Source: Pseudomonadota bacterium
GTDB taxonomy: Bacteria; Pseudomonadota; Alphaproteobacteria; Geminicoccales; Geminicoccaceae
Assembly: GCA_030549795.1 (NCBI GenBank)
Contig: JAUQQO010000025.1
Coordinates: 1 to 64,000 of the forward strand
DNA: 64,000 nucleotides
Direction: 5' to 3'
Shown here: one piece after another, positions 34,024-42,888 of the stretch
How the letters are laid out: each line of letters starts with the position of its first letter
Numbering within the stretch: the stretch's first letter is position 1
Notes under the pieces: generated by a model
The model's input: only the letters and a program-made list of their open reading frames with translations
Database searches by the model: none
Told to the model about the DNA's origin: nothing
Made by a program: the position numbers and the translations under genes

Positions 34024-34410
34024 ATGGACGGACCGGGAAGCGGAAATTGGCAGTGCCTCGCCTTGCGCGAGGTGCCGCTTGAGGTGCGCCTTGGCGTCTA
34101 TCCGCACGAGCGCGAGCGACCACAGCGCATTCTCGTCGACGTCGAGCTGTGGCGTCGGCTCGACCGCTTCGAAGGCCAAGGGCTCGCCGATTGTCTCGAT
34201 TACGACCGCATCTACCGTTGGCTCGTGGAAACCTGGCCTGCGCGACCGCACACCGAGCTCTTAGAACAGTTGGTCGAAGACCTCTTCGCCAAGTGCTTCG
34301 AGGATCCGCGAGTCGAGTGGTGCCGGGTGCGCATCCAAAAGCTCGAAGCACACGGCGGCCGTGGTGTGCCCGAGATCCTCGCCACCCGCGCCCGCCCCAC
34401 CGGTTCGTGA
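34024..34410 (+). CDS. folB: Dihydroneopterin aldolase-like protein
   Basis: The 128-residue protein fits FolB: LREVPLEVRLGVYPHERERP, ILVDVELW, ADCLDYDRIYRWL, HTELLEQLVEDLF and WCRVRIQKLEAHGG. The conserved YD tyrosine and the lysine of RIQKLEA are present, so it can cleave dihydroneopterin to hydroxymethyldihydropterin. Both folate and H4MPT need that pterin. ATG 34024 has GGGAGGCACC upstream; the frame is open earlier without family support. The TPR gene follows 55 bases later. Confidence 0.88.
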   Translation: MDGPGSGNWQCLALREVPLEVRLGVYPHERERPQRILVDVELWRRLDRFEGQGLADCLDYDRIYRWLVETWPARPHTELLEQLVEDLFAKCFEDPRVEWCRVRIQKLEAHGGRGVPEILATRARPTGS

Positions 34411-34465
34411 TCGACAAGAGCCGAGCCCGCGTATCTTTTCCGTGCGATGAAAGGGGAGGCTCGGC

Positions 34466-34975
34466 ATGTGGCGTTTGTGGCTCCTTTGCGGTGCGATGAT
34501 CACGCTTGTGGCCACACCGGCGCAGGCGATCATGAGCGGGGCGGAAAGCCCGCGCGCCCGCTCCTCCGATTCCGACTATGCGGATGGGCGCGAAGCGTTT
34601 CTCCGCAAGGACTGGCACGCAGCGATCGAGTCCTTGCTCAAGGTGGTCGCGCGTCGACCGCACCATGACAACGCCCACAACATGTTGGGCTTCGCTTTTC
34701 GCAAGATCGGTGATTATGAGCGCGCGTTCTATCACTACGAGAAAGCGCTCGAACTCAACCCGCGTCACAAACAAGCACTCGAATATTTAGGCGAAGGCTA
34801 TCTCGAACTCGGCCGTATCGAGGAGGCGAAGGCGATCGCCATCCGCTTGGATGAGGTGTGCCGCTTCATCGTCATGGCCTTCGACAACAACGGCTGGAAG
34901 CGCGGCTGCGAAGAGCGCGAGGAGCTCAAACGCGCCTTCGCCGAACATGGCGTGCCCTGGCCGTTGCCGGAATGA
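34466..34975 (+). CDS. Exported TPR-repeat protein
   Basis: The 169-residue product has a signal peptide (LWLLCGAMITLVATPAQA) and at least two TPR units: AREAFLRKDW-like residues followed by HHDNAHNMLGFAFRKIGDYE and AFYHYEKALELNPRHKQALE, then YLGEGYLELGRIEEAKAIA. A conserved-looking end CRFIVMAFDNNGWKRGCEE adds two cysteines. It may be a periplasmic scaffold; small TPR proteins are often encoded with PQQ-dependent dehydrogenase genes. ATG 34466 has GGGGAGGC upstream. It converges on the CXXCW gene with a four-base gap. Confidence 0.75.
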   Translation: MWRLWLLCGAMITLVATPAQAIMSGAESPRARSSDSDYADGREAFLRKDWHAAIESLLKVVARRPHHDNAHNMLGFAFRKIGDYERAFYHYEKALELNPRHKQALEYLGEGYLELGRIEEAKAIAIRLDEVCRFIVMAFDNNGWKRGCEEREELKRAFAEHGVPWPLPE

Positions 34976-34979
34976 CGGG

Positions 34980-35543
34980 TCACGGTTCCTCCTCGGGGGT
35001 GGCGGAGACGAGCGGCAACCCCGCTTCCTCCCAACCCTGGATGCCGTCGGGATACCAATAGACCCGAGAATAGCCGAGCTCGCGCACCGCCCGCTTGGCG
35101 GCGTTCCATCCCATCCAGCAATCGCGCGCGCAATAGATCACGATCGCGCGATCCCTGGCTCCTCCCGTAAGCTCTGCCAGTCTCTGAGCGAACCAGGCGG
35201 CAGTAGTCGGCGGAAGTTCGCCCAGCCCGACATTGGGCAGCCACACCGAGCCGGGAATGTGGGTGTGAGCCGGCGGCAGCCACGGTCGACCGGGACCGCG
35301 CCCGGGCGGCCGGCGGGGAGCGGGCATGACGTCGACGAGCACGACCGGCTCGCGGGCCAAGAGTTCGAGCAAGCCCGCGGTATCGAGCACGGTAGCACCC
35401 TGCAGCGTGCGGGGTACGGGGGCGCGATAGTCGTAGAGCCGGTAGCCCTCGGGTTCGGCGATCGTGGAGGCGGCTGCCGGCAGCGCTGACGAGAGCAGGA
35501 TCGCGGCGAGCGCGAGGCGGCCGCTCGCCCACACGGTCCTCAC
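34980..35543 (-). CDS. PQQ-dependent catabolism-associated CXXCW-type rhodanese-like protein
   Basis: The 187-residue protein has a signal peptide (GRLALAAILLSSALPAAAS) and a rhodanese-like domain: DTAGLLELLAREPVVLVDVM, IPGSVWLPNVGLGELP and the diagnostic IYCARDCWMGWNAAKRAVRE. The C-x3-CW-x-x-W-N-A-A-K signature defines the family linked to PQQ-dependent alcohol oxidation. Its GTG start overlaps the pabC stop (GTGA), so it is translated as the last gene of the pab operon although it acts in the periplasm. Confidence 0.85.
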   Translation of the reverse strand: MRTVWASGRLALAAILLSSALPAAASTIAEPEGYRLYDYRAPVPRTLQGATVLDTAGLLELLAREPVVLVDVMPAPRRPPGRGPGRPWLPPAHTHIPGSVWLPNVGLGELPPTTAAWFAQRLAELTGGARDRAIVIYCARDCWMGWNAAKRAVRELGYSRVYWYPDGIQGWEEAGLPLVSATPEEEP

Positions 35544-36373
35544 GCGCTCTCGAGCAGTTCCGCGAGCCGGCGGGTGAGCGGCCCCGGACAGGGTTCGGGA
35601 AAGAGGAAGCCGTCGACGCTTGCGATCGCGCGCACACCGGTGAGGACGTTGGTGGTGAAAGCTTCCCGGGCGCGGGCAAGCAAATGGCGCGGCAGTTCCC
35701 CTTCCACCGCGAGCAGGCCCTGCGCTCGGGCGCGCTCGAGCAACAGGGCGCGGGCGATGCCGGGCAGGGCGCCCTCGCTCAGTGCCGGCGTCCAAATGCG
35801 ATCCTCGATGACGAGGAAGAGGTTGGCGGCCGAGGCACAGGCGAGGCGGCCCTGGGTGTTGCACAGGATCGCCTCGTCCCCACCCGCTGCGAGCGCTTCG
35901 CGCAGGGCCAGGATCTGGTCGAGATAGGCCAGGCTCTTGATGCGGCTCGCCGGCGAGAGCTCGTTGCGGCGCACGCCTTTGACCAGCACCGCGCGCGCCG
36001 GCGGCAAGGGCTCCGGGCAGGCAAAGGCGGTCATCACAAGCGTAGGCGTCGGCCGCTCGGGGGGCAGAAGGCCGCGCGGAGCGGGACCGCGGGTGAGCGT
36101 CAACCGCACCGCCGCATCGCCGCGCGCCCAACCATTGGCGAGCAGGAGCTCGCGCGCCGCTGCCGCAAGCCCGGTCTCATCCAGTGGCAAGGGGATCCCG
36201 AGCAGCCGGGCACCCTCGGCGAGCCGCGCCCAGTGGCGCTCGAGGTGCAAGACGCGACCGTCGCGCGCCTTCATCGTCTCGAATAGGCCATCGGCCAAGG
36301 CAAGACCGCGGTCGGTGGGATCGATGCGGACCGCTTCGAGGGGGCGCAGCGCTCCTTGATGCCAGACGATCAT
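35540..36373 (-). CDS. pabC: Class IV aminotransferase, probable aminodeoxychorismate lyase
   Basis: The 277-residue PLP enzyme has GLALADGLFETMKARDGRV, VRLTLTRG, the Schiff-base lysine in ASRIKSLAYLDQILA, and EAFTTNVLTGVRAIASVDG. The fold is shared with branched-chain and D-amino-acid aminotransferases. The four-base overlap with pabA and the pabB-pabA-pabC order make 4-amino-4-deoxychorismate lyase, which releases pABA and pyruvate, the best reading. pABA serves folate and, through RFAP synthase, H4MPT. Confidence 0.87.
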   Translation of the reverse strand: MIVWHQGALRPLEAVRIDPTDRGLALADGLFETMKARDGRVLHLERHWARLAEGARLLGIPLPLDETGLAAAARELLLANGWARGDAAVRLTLTRGPAPRGLLPPERPTPTLVMTAFACPEPLPPARAVLVKGVRRNELSPASRIKSLAYLDQILALREALAAGGDEAILCNTQGRLACASAANLFLVIEDRIWTPALSEGALPGIARALLLERARAQGLLAVEGELPRHLLARAREAFTTNVLTGVRAIASVDGFLFPEPCPGPLTRRLAELLESA

Positions 36374-36981
36374 CGCTTGTGCTCTTCGACGCGATCAAAA
36401 GACCATGTGGAGTTACTCGCGAGGGTGAGGAAATTGCGCAACAGATCGTGACCCCGCTCGGTGAGTACCGCCTCGGGATGGAACTGGACACCGTAGACGG
36501 GATGGTGGCGGTGGGCGAGCGCCATGATCTCGCCCTCAAAAGTGCGGGCGGTGACCTCGAGCGCTTGCGGCAAACCCTCCTCCTCGACGATCAGCGAATG
36601 GTAGCGGGTAACCTGCAAGGGCGAAGGAAGGCCGCGGAAGAGACCGCTGCCACGGTGCAGGATGGGGCTCGTGCGGCCGTGCATGGGCTGGCGCGCGCGG
36701 CCCACCCGACCACCATAGGCAACCGCGATACATTGATGGCCGAGGCAGACGCCGAGAATGGGAAGCTCGGCCCCGAAGCGGCGCACGACGGCGACCGAGA
36801 TGCCGGCCTCCATGGGACCGCAGGGGCCGGGGGAGAGGATGATGTGCGAGGGGCGAAGGGCTGCGATCTCCTCGAGGCCGATCGCATCGTTGCGCACCAC
36901 CCGCTGCGGATAGCCGAGTTCGGCCACATAACGGGCGAGGTTGAAGACGAAACTGTCGTAATTGTCGATGAGCAGGATCAA
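36370..36981 (-). CDS. pabA: Aminodeoxychorismate synthase glutamine amidotransferase component
   Basis: The 203-residue class I amidotransferase starts LLIDNYDSFVFNLARY and has the oxyanion motif ILSPGPCGPMEAG, the nucleophile in GVCLGHQCIA, and the catalytic histidine and glutamate in YGVQFHPEAVLTERG. It passes ammonia to PabB. TrpG of tryptophan synthesis is nearly identical in sequence, so assignment to pABA rests on the operon: it overlaps both pabB and pabC by four bases. Confidence 0.9.
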   Translation of the reverse strand: MILLIDNYDSFVFNLARYVAELGYPQRVVRNDAIGLEEIAALRPSHIILSPGPCGPMEAGISVAVVRRFGAELPILGVCLGHQCIAVAYGGRVGRARQPMHGRTSPILHRGSGLFRGLPSPLQVTRYHSLIVEEEGLPQALEVTARTFEGEIMALAHRHHPVYGVQFHPEAVLTERGHDLLRNFLTLASNSTWSFDRVEEHKR

Positions 36982-38378
36982 ACCACCCTCTCCGCGCCCG
37001 CAAGCGCGCGCAGCAAGCCTTGCGCCTTAGCCATCGTCTCCTCGTATTCGGCTTTAGGGTCGCTCAAGATCGTGATGCCGCCGCCTACGGCGAAGGTGAG
37101 GATGCGGTCGCGGATCGCGAAGGTGCGGATGGTGATCGCACTGTCCATGTCACCATCGAAGCCGAGCCACAAGATAGTGCCGCAATAGGGCCCGCGGCGA
37201 TCGGGCTCGAGTTCGGCGATGATCTCCATCGCGCGGATCTTGGGGGCGCCGGTGATCGAGCCGCCCGGAAAGCTCGCCCGCAAGAGATCAACCGCACCGC
37301 GATCGGCCTCGAGCCGGCCGCATACCGTCGAGACCAAGTGCAAGACGGTCGGATGCCGCTCGAGGGTGCAGAGTTCAGGCACCTCCACGCTGTGGGGGCG
37401 GCACACGCGCGAGAGATCGTTGCGCAAGAGATCGACGATCATGACGTTTTCTGCTCGCTCTTTCTCGCTTGTGCAGAGCGCGCGCGAGAGAGCTTCGTCT
37501 TCTTCGGGGGTGCGGCCGCGCGGACGGGTTCCCTTGATCGGCCGTGTCTGCACGCGATCGCCCTTAAGGCACAAGAACCGCTCAGGCGAGGCAGAAGCGA
37601 TGACCGTGCGGCCAAAGTCCAAAAACGCCGCCATCGGCGCGGGATTGGCCCGGCGCAACCGTCGATAGAGATCGAAGGGATCGAACCCTTCCGGCAAAGG
37701 CGCAGTAAAACGCTGGGCGAGATTGACCTGAAAGACATCGCCCGCACGGATGTACTCGATGATCCGGCGCACCGCCGCTTCGAAGCCACAGCGGGTGAAG
37801 TTGCTTTTCGGTGCAGGAAGCGGACGCGGATCGGGGGGCGAAAGCTCGCGCGCCTGGGCAAGGCGCGCGGTGAAGAACGCCATGCGGGCGCGGCCCCGGG
37901 CGCGGCGCGCTTGGGGCGTGTCTTCGGGCAAGCCCGAGCTTAGGATCCACGCCCGCTGCTCGTGGTGGTCGAAGGCGATGATGGTGTCATAAAAGCCGAG
38001 CTCGAGATCGGGAAAAGCCGGGACATCGCCCGCTGCTGCGGGCAAACGCTCGAGATGCCGCACCACCTCGTAGCCGATCCAGCCCACTACGCCGGTGCGA
38101 AACGGTACCGGCAGCTCAGCGCGACGGGGAAGGCGAAAGCGGGCGAGCAAGCGAGCAAAAAGAGCCCAAGGATCGCCCCTCTTTTGTTCCCCGTTCAGCT
38201 GGATCCGACCATCGCGGCTCGAGAAGAAGAGAAAAGGATCAGCAGCGAGAAAGCTCCATCGGCCGAGCCCGGGGTCGAGCCGCGCGCTCTCGAGCAAGAC
38301 CGGTGCGGGCAAGGCGCGCAGTGCGGCAAAGGCGCGCAAGGGATCGAGAAACGGGATCTCTTGGGCGAGCACGTCCAT
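36978..38378 (-). CDS. pabB: Aminodeoxychorismate synthase component I
   Basis: The 466-residue protein has the chorismate-binding fold with FQVNLAQRFTAPLP, ASPERFLCLKGDRVQTRPIK followed by GTRPRG (the PIKGT lysine typical of PabB and not of TrpE), ENVMIVDLLRNDLSRVC, SFPGGSITGAPKIRAMEII and GGGITILSDP. It converts chorismate and ammonia to aminodeoxychorismate. It is the first gene of a pabB-pabA-pabC-CXXCW operon with four-base overlaps throughout. Confidence 0.92.
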   Translation of the reverse strand: MDVLAQEIPFLDPLRAFAALRALPAPVLLESARLDPGLGRWSFLAADPFLFFSSRDGRIQLNGEQKRGDPWALFARLLARFRLPRRAELPVPFRTGVVGWIGYEVVRHLERLPAAAGDVPAFPDLELGFYDTIIAFDHHEQRAWILSSGLPEDTPQARRARGRARMAFFTARLAQARELSPPDPRPLPAPKSNFTRCGFEAAVRRIIEYIRAGDVFQVNLAQRFTAPLPEGFDPFDLYRRLRRANPAPMAAFLDFGRTVIASASPERFLCLKGDRVQTRPIKGTRPRGRTPEEDEALSRALCTSEKERAENVMIVDLLRNDLSRVCRPHSVEVPELCTLERHPTVLHLVSTVCGRLEADRGAVDLLRASFPGGSITGAPKIRAMEIIAELEPDRRGPYCGTILWLGFDGDMDSAITIRTFAIRDRILTFAVGGGITILSDPKAEYEETMAKAQGLLRALAGAERVV

Positions 38379-38439
38379 GCGGCAAGGCTAAGCCGCGCGG
38401 GCGCGGCTTCGCAATGCCGGATCCGGCTCGGCGAAAGGC

Positions 38440-38637
38440 TTAAAGCGCCTGGCCGGGCTCGCAGCGCCAGCCGCCTTCGAGCGTAAAACCGGGATGTTCG
38501 CGCAGCCACCGCGCGATCTCCATCTGCCCGAAGAGCTGGCAGCGGAATTCGGGTCCGTCCCAAGGCAGCTCGATCCGTTCGCACCGCGGTTCAGAAGCGC
38601 CGACCAGACAGACAACGAAGGTCAAGACGTAGAGCAC
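38440..38637 (-). CDS. Small cysteine-containing secreted or membrane-anchored protein
   Basis: The 65-residue product has a hydrophobic start (LYVLTFVVCLVGASEP), then four cysteine-bearing segments including PEFRCQLFGQMEIARWLREH and ends WRCEPGQAL. Similar short alphaproteobacterial proteins end in HPGW-x-n-RC, but no function is known. GTG 38637 is chosen because GGGGAGGAAGAG lies directly upstream; the longer frame from 38694 lacks support. It sits between pabB and fhcC on the same strand. Confidence 0.6.
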   Translation of the reverse strand: MLYVLTFVVCLVGASEPRCERIELPWDGPEFRCQLFGQMEIARWLREHPGFTLEGGWRCEPGQAL

Positions 38638-38711
38638 CCTCTTCCTCCCCTCGCGCAGCCGCAGCGGTTGTTTGTGCGCACAAGCCGTGCCCACGATAGA
38701 ACAGAATGGGC

Positions 38712-39521
38712 TCAGGTGAAGAGCAAGAGCTCGCCCTTGCCGAGCTCGGCGAGATCACCCACAAGGCGCCGCACCCGCCGCCCGGGCAAAAGTCCAGATA
38801 AGCCGAGCGCAGAAAGCTCGCGCTTGAGGACCTCGAGCCACAAGAGCTCATGCGTGCCGCTGTCCGCAAAGCTCGGGCCGGGATCAAAGAGCGCATCGAG
38901 CAACAGAAGCGAACCGCGCCGCATCGCCGCGCCGGGTCGCGCGCCACAGGGGCCGCGCACGATCACCGTACCGCCGCGCAAGCCCATGGCGACCTCGCCC
39001 GCGCAGCCGGCGAGGAGGACGACGAGGCCGCGCCGCATCGCCTCTCCGGCCAAAGGCCCGCAGCGTCCATCCACGACCACGGTCACGCCGCGCGCACCGC
39101 CGCTTCCGGGCAAGGCCCCGGCGAGCCGGGCGCCGGCATCGCCGCGGATGCGCACGATCCCCCCTTTCGCCTCGGCGGCGGCGAGATCGCCTACATTGCC
39201 GTCGACCTCGATGCGGCCGCCGGTCATGCCGAGCCCGAGTTCGGCCCCGGCATCACCCACCACCCGGATGGCGCCACAAGCCAGTTCGGCTCCGATGCGG
39301 TCGCACAAGCGGGTCGTGCCCTCGAGGACGAGCATCTCCTCAGCGGGTGTGCCCGTGCGTATGGTGAAGAGCTCGCCCAAGGCCACCGCGCGGTTGCCGA
39401 GGCGCAGCGGAAGAGTTGCGATCGCGCGCGCGCTTCTTCCCAACACGGCCTCGGGGCGCAAAGGCGCGAGGTCGAGCGGGACAGGGGGTGGTTCGCGCAA
39501 AGAAAGCGTACAGCCGCTCAT
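38712..39521 (-). CDS. fhcC: Formyltransferase/hydrolase complex subunit C (FmdC-like)
   Basis: The 269-residue protein is built of repeated Gly-rich turns of a right-handed beta-helix (for example GGRIEVDGNVGDLAAAEAKG and GGIVRIRGDAGARLAGALPG, GGTVIVRGPCG), matching FmdC/FhcC and the GXGXG domain of glutamate synthase. With FhcA, B and D it moves the formyl group from H4MPT to methanofuran and hydrolyses it to formate. ATG 39521 gives the usual length. Here it is a single gene on the minus strand, separated from fhcB and from fhcA-fhcD. Confidence 0.88.
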   Translation of the reverse strand: MSGCTLSLREPPPVPLDLAPLRPEAVLGRSARAIATLPLRLGNRAVALGELFTIRTGTPAEEMLVLEGTTRLCDRIGAELACGAIRVVGDAGAELGLGMTGGRIEVDGNVGDLAAAEAKGGIVRIRGDAGARLAGALPGSGGARGVTVVVDGRCGPLAGEAMRRGLVVLLAGCAGEVAMGLRGGTVIVRGPCGARPGAAMRRGSLLLLDALFDPGPSFADSGTHELLWLEVLKRELSALGLSGLLPGRRVRRLVGDLAELGKGELLLFT

Positions 39522-39623
39522 CGCGCGCAAGTGTCGGCACGCGGCGGTACCGCGCGCAAGGGGTGGCGGCGAAAAGACGATGCGTTCTGGTCGAAGACAC
39601 GCGCTCGTGACACCATTGCGCGC

Positions 39624-41030
39624 ATGCGCGAGCATGTCCTCTTCTTGACCGGTCGGCTCGCCGAGCCGCGCTTGCGGCGGGTGCTCGAAGGCCTCGGCGA
39701 GACTCCCTTCTCCTGGGAAATCCGTCAGATGGGGGTGCAGGTGGCGGCCCTTATGACGCCCGAGATCATCCGCCGGCGGCTGGGCTCGGTGGCGGGAGTG
39801 AGCAAGGTGATCCTGCCCGGTCGGGTGCGCGGTGATCTCGCCCCCCTTGCCGACTTCTTCGGCGTGCCCTTCGAGCGGGGGCCAGAGGAGCTCGACGATC
39901 TGCCGGCCCATCTCGGCCGCAAGGGCCCCCCGCCCGATCTCTCCCGCTACGAGTGCCGCATCTTCGCCGAGATCGTCGAAGCCCCGGAGCTCACGGTCGA
40001 AGCGATCCTCGCGCGCGCCCGCGCGCTTGCCGCGCAAGGGGCGGACGTGATCGATCTGGGCTGTCTTCCCGGCCGTCCTTTCCCGCACCTTGAGGAGGCG
40101 ATCGCAGCGCTTAAGGCGGAAGGCTTTTGCGTGAGCATCGATTCGGGCGATCTTGATGAGCTGCGCCGCGGCGCCCGGGCGGGGGCGGACTTTCTCTTAA
40201 GCCTAAGCGAGGACACGCTCGCCTTGGCCTTTGAGAGCGCTGCGGTTCCCGTGCTCATCCCGGCACGGCCGGGTGATCTCGAGAGCCTTGTGCGCGCCTG
40301 CGAACGGCTCGCACAAGCCGGCAAGCCCTATCTCGCCGATCCCATCCTCGATCCCATCCACTTCGGCTTCACCGCCTCGCTTCTGCGCTACAGCGCTTTG
40401 CGCGCGCGCTTGCCTGAAGCTGAGATGCTCATGGGGGTGGGCAACCTCACCGAGCTCACCGATGCCGATACCACCGGGATCACCATGCTCTTGATGGCGG
40501 TGTGCTCGGAGCTCGCCATCCGCAACGTGCTCGTCGTGCAGGTGAGCCCGCATTGCCGGCGGGCGGTGGTGGAGGCCGATCGCGCCCGCCGCATCCTCTT
40601 CGCCGCCAAGGAGCGCAACACCACACCGCAAGGGATCGATCCGGCGCTTCTGTGTTTGCGCGACCGCCGTCCCTTCCCCGAAGAACCCGAGGACATCGCC
40701 GCCGAAGCGGCCCAGATCCGCGATCCCAACTTCCGCATCCGTGTTGCGCGCGACGGCGTTCACATCTTCAACCGCGCCGGCCACCATGTGAGCTGCGATC
40801 CCTACAGCCTCTTCCCCCTGCTCGGGGTCGAGCGGGACGGCGCACATGCCTTCTACCTCGGCTATGAACTCGCCAAGGCCGAGATCGCCTTCAAGCTCGG
40901 CAAGCGCTACGTGCAGGACGAGCCCTTGCGCTGGGGCTGCGCGGTGGACCTGCCGCAAGAGGATCTGCTCGAGCACAAAGCGCCGGGTGCGACGTTGAGC
41001 GGCCGCGGGCGGGCGGAGCGCGAGAGCTGA
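39624..41030 (+). CDS. Dihydropteroate synthase-related DUF6513 protein (H4MPT synthesis)
   Basis: The 468-residue protein has an N-terminal DUF6513 part (VLFLTGRLAEPRLRRVLEGL) and a TIM-barrel related to dihydropteroate synthase with ALAAQGADVIDLGCLPGRPF, CVSIDSGDLDELRRGA, and PYLADPILDPIHFGF, MGVGNLTELTDADTTG. Members occur in methanogens and H4MPT-using bacteria. They are good candidates for the enzyme that condenses the pterin diphosphate with RFAP, by analogy with folP; this is inference. ATG 39624 is used although its ribosome-binding site is weak. The stop overlaps the next start (TGATG). Confidence 0.83.
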   Translation: MREHVLFLTGRLAEPRLRRVLEGLGETPFSWEIRQMGVQVAALMTPEIIRRRLGSVAGVSKVILPGRVRGDLAPLADFFGVPFERGPEELDDLPAHLGRKGPPPDLSRYECRIFAEIVEAPELTVEAILARARALAAQGADVIDLGCLPGRPFPHLEEAIAALKAEGFCVSIDSGDLDELRRGARAGADFLLSLSEDTLALAFESAAVPVLIPARPGDLESLVRACERLAQAGKPYLADPILDPIHFGFTASLLRYSALRARLPEAEMLMGVGNLTELTDADTTGITMLLMAVCSELAIRNVLVVQVSPHCRRAVVEADRARRILFAAKERNTTPQGIDPALLCLRDRRPFPEEPEDIAAEAAQIRDPNFRIRVARDGVHIFNRAGHHVSCDPYSLFPLLGVERDGAHAFYLGYELAKAEIAFKLGKRYVQDEPLRWGCAVDLPQEDLLEHKAPGATLSGRGRAERES

Positions 41031-41593
41031 TGCCGTTGATCCGCGAGGCGATCGTCGTCACCACCGGTCCCGACGGCCGCCCGCATCTCGCGCCTTTGGG
41101 ATTGATCGAGCGCCCGGATGCCCTCGTGCTCGCGCCCTTTCGGCCCTCGACGACGCTTGCCAACCTCGAGCGCCATCCCTTCGCCTGCGCCTGCTACACA
41201 GATGACGTGCGCGTCTTTGCCGGCTGCGTCACCGGCAAAAAGCGCGACTGGCCGACGGTCGCCGCGGCGCGCGTGGCGGGGTTTCGGCTCGCCTCTTGTC
41301 TCGCCCACGAGGAGCTCGAGGTGGTGGCGGTGGAAGCGGATGCGCTGCGGCCGCGCTTTTGCTGCCGGGTGGTCCACGCCGCCACCCATGCGCCCTTTTT
41401 GGGCTTCAACCGGGCGCGCTTTGCGGTGATCGAAGCGGCGATCCTGTTTTCGCGCCGGCATCTGTTGCCGGCTGCGGAGATCGCGGACGGATTTGCGCGA
41501 CTGCGGGTGCTCGTCGACAAAACAGCAGGGGAAGCCGAGCGCGAGGCTTGGCGTTGGCTCGAGGAGGCCTGGGCCCAGGCGGTGGCGGTCTAA
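41030..41593 (+). CDS. DUF447 family protein, flavin-binding split-barrel-like
   Basis: The 187-residue protein starts IREAIVVTTGPDGRPHLAPL and LVLAPFRPSTTLANLERHP with ACACYTDDVRVFAGCVTGKK, the DUF447 layout, which resembles FMN-binding split barrels. DUF447 genes accompany H4MPT genes in methanogens and methylotrophs, so a role in cofactor synthesis or reduction is likely, but none is proven. It is coupled to the DUF6513 gene by a one-base overlap and converges on fhcB with a four-base overlap. Confidence 0.82.
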   Translation: MPLIREAIVVTTGPDGRPHLAPLGLIERPDALVLAPFRPSTTLANLERHPFACACYTDDVRVFAGCVTGKKRDWPTVAAARVAGFRLASCLAHEELEVVAVEADALRPRFCCRVVHAATHAPFLGFNRARFAVIEAAILFSRRHLLPAAEIADGFARLRVLVDKTAGEAEREAWRWLEEAWAQAVAV

Positions 41594-42822
41594 GCGCTTT
41601 CGCGCGCAAGCGCGTCCATTAGGGTAGCGAGCACTTCGGCGACGCTCGGCAGGGAGCCCGTGCGCAGCGGGCGCGCGCGCAACGCGACTACGGAATCGGT
41701 GCGGAAGAAATCACCCGCATGGTCGAGCCCGGGTGTGGCAACCGGGATCATCACCGCAGGTGGAGGCGAAGGTGCACAGCCGGGGCGCACAAGGGCGATG
41801 ACCGGCACCGAGGTCACAGGGAGCGGGCGCGTGCCCAAGGCGTCGATCCACAAGAGGAGATCCGCCCCTCCTTCTGCCAACAAGCGCGTTCCCGACCAGC
41901 GGAAGGGGTCGTGCTCGGGCGCACCATCGGCGAAGCTGAGCGGATCGGGAACCCCCGCTTGCCACAGCAAGAGCTGGCGTGCCGTCGCCGCGCCCGGGGA
42001 TGCGGCAAGCGCGAGCCCGGCTGCCCTTCCTTGCGCGTTGAGCTCGCGGGTGAGTGCGGTGAGATGGTGGAGGGTGAGCACAGGCGAGGGCAGTGTGGCC
42101 GGCGTCCACACGAGAAGACGGTAGGAGGCGGCGCGCAGCGCTTCGATCAGAGCGCAGGCGGGCTCGCTTGGGGCCATCGCTCGACCGCGCAACAGCGCCC
42201 GTACGGCGGCGAGGACCTCCCCCAATCGCTCCTCGGGAACGGGCAGGTGCGTGATCGCCGCCTCCGCCGGCGGTGCACCGCCGAGCTGGAGGATGCGGCG
42301 CGGACTTCGAGCGAGCCGCTGGGCGGGCAAGAGCACGCGTTCGAACAGTCGCGGTGCGGTCTCGCGCCAACTGTCGCCCACGAGCAGCACGAGATCGGGG
42401 CGGTTGCGGGCTTCAGCCAGCGTGGTCGCCACCCAACCGGCGCGCGCAACGGCCAACAGCTGGGCGCGTGCCCCCTCGCCCGCCATCGCATCGACCACTC
42501 CGCCCGTGCGCTCGGCGAGGGCCACAACAGCCCGCAGGCCCGTGAGATCCGCTTCAAGGCCGGCAAAGAGCGGCAAGCGGGCGGTGCGCAACAGCTCGGC
42601 GGCGCGGGCGAGCGCGACCTTGAAGCTCACGGGCTCGCCCGCCACTTGCGGGCGCGGATCGGCGGGAACGGGGGTGGCGAAGGCCGAAACGGCGCGCGCA
42701 CAGCCCCGTTCTATGACCTCAAGACGCTCCCCCTCGACCGCGACCGCGAGATCGTCACACAAAAGGGCGCAGAACGGACAGAGGACCGCACGCACCCGGC
42801 GCGCTTGCGATGGGCCGTTCAT
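41590..42822 (-). CDS. fhcB: Formyltransferase/hydrolase complex subunit B
   Basis: The 410-residue protein begins with RAVLCPFCALLCDDLAVAV, the equivalent of the CTFCGLLCDD motif of bacterial FhcB. It has the molybdopterin-oxidoreductase-like fold (LVLLVGDSWRETAPRLFERV, ALVRPGC) but, like other bacterial FhcB, is expected to lack the metal cofactor, since the bacterial complex is a hydrolase. ATG 42822 is preferred with GAGGCGAAGGG upstream; an ATG seven codons earlier exists. It stands alone, apart from fhcC and fhcA-fhcD. Confidence 0.86.
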   Translation of the reverse strand: MNGPSQARRVRAVLCPFCALLCDDLAVAVEGERLEVIERGCARAVSAFATPVPADPRPQVAGEPVSFKVALARAAELLRTARLPLFAGLEADLTGLRAVVALAERTGGVVDAMAGEGARAQLLAVARAGWVATTLAEARNRPDLVLLVGDSWRETAPRLFERVLLPAQRLARSPRRILQLGGAPPAEAAITHLPVPEERLGEVLAAVRALLRGRAMAPSEPACALIEALRAASYRLLVWTPATLPSPVLTLHHLTALTRELNAQGRAAGLALAASPGAATARQLLLWQAGVPDPLSFADGAPEHDPFRWSGTRLLAEGGADLLLWIDALGTRPLPVTSVPVIALVRPGCAPSPPPAVMIPVATPGLDHAGDFFRTDSVVALRARPLRTGSLPSVAEVLATLMDALARESA

Positions 42823-42888
42823 CCCTTCGCCTCGATCGTGCACTGCCGGGTGGGCTTAGCTGCAGGCGCCGGCGAACGGAACCCCGGC

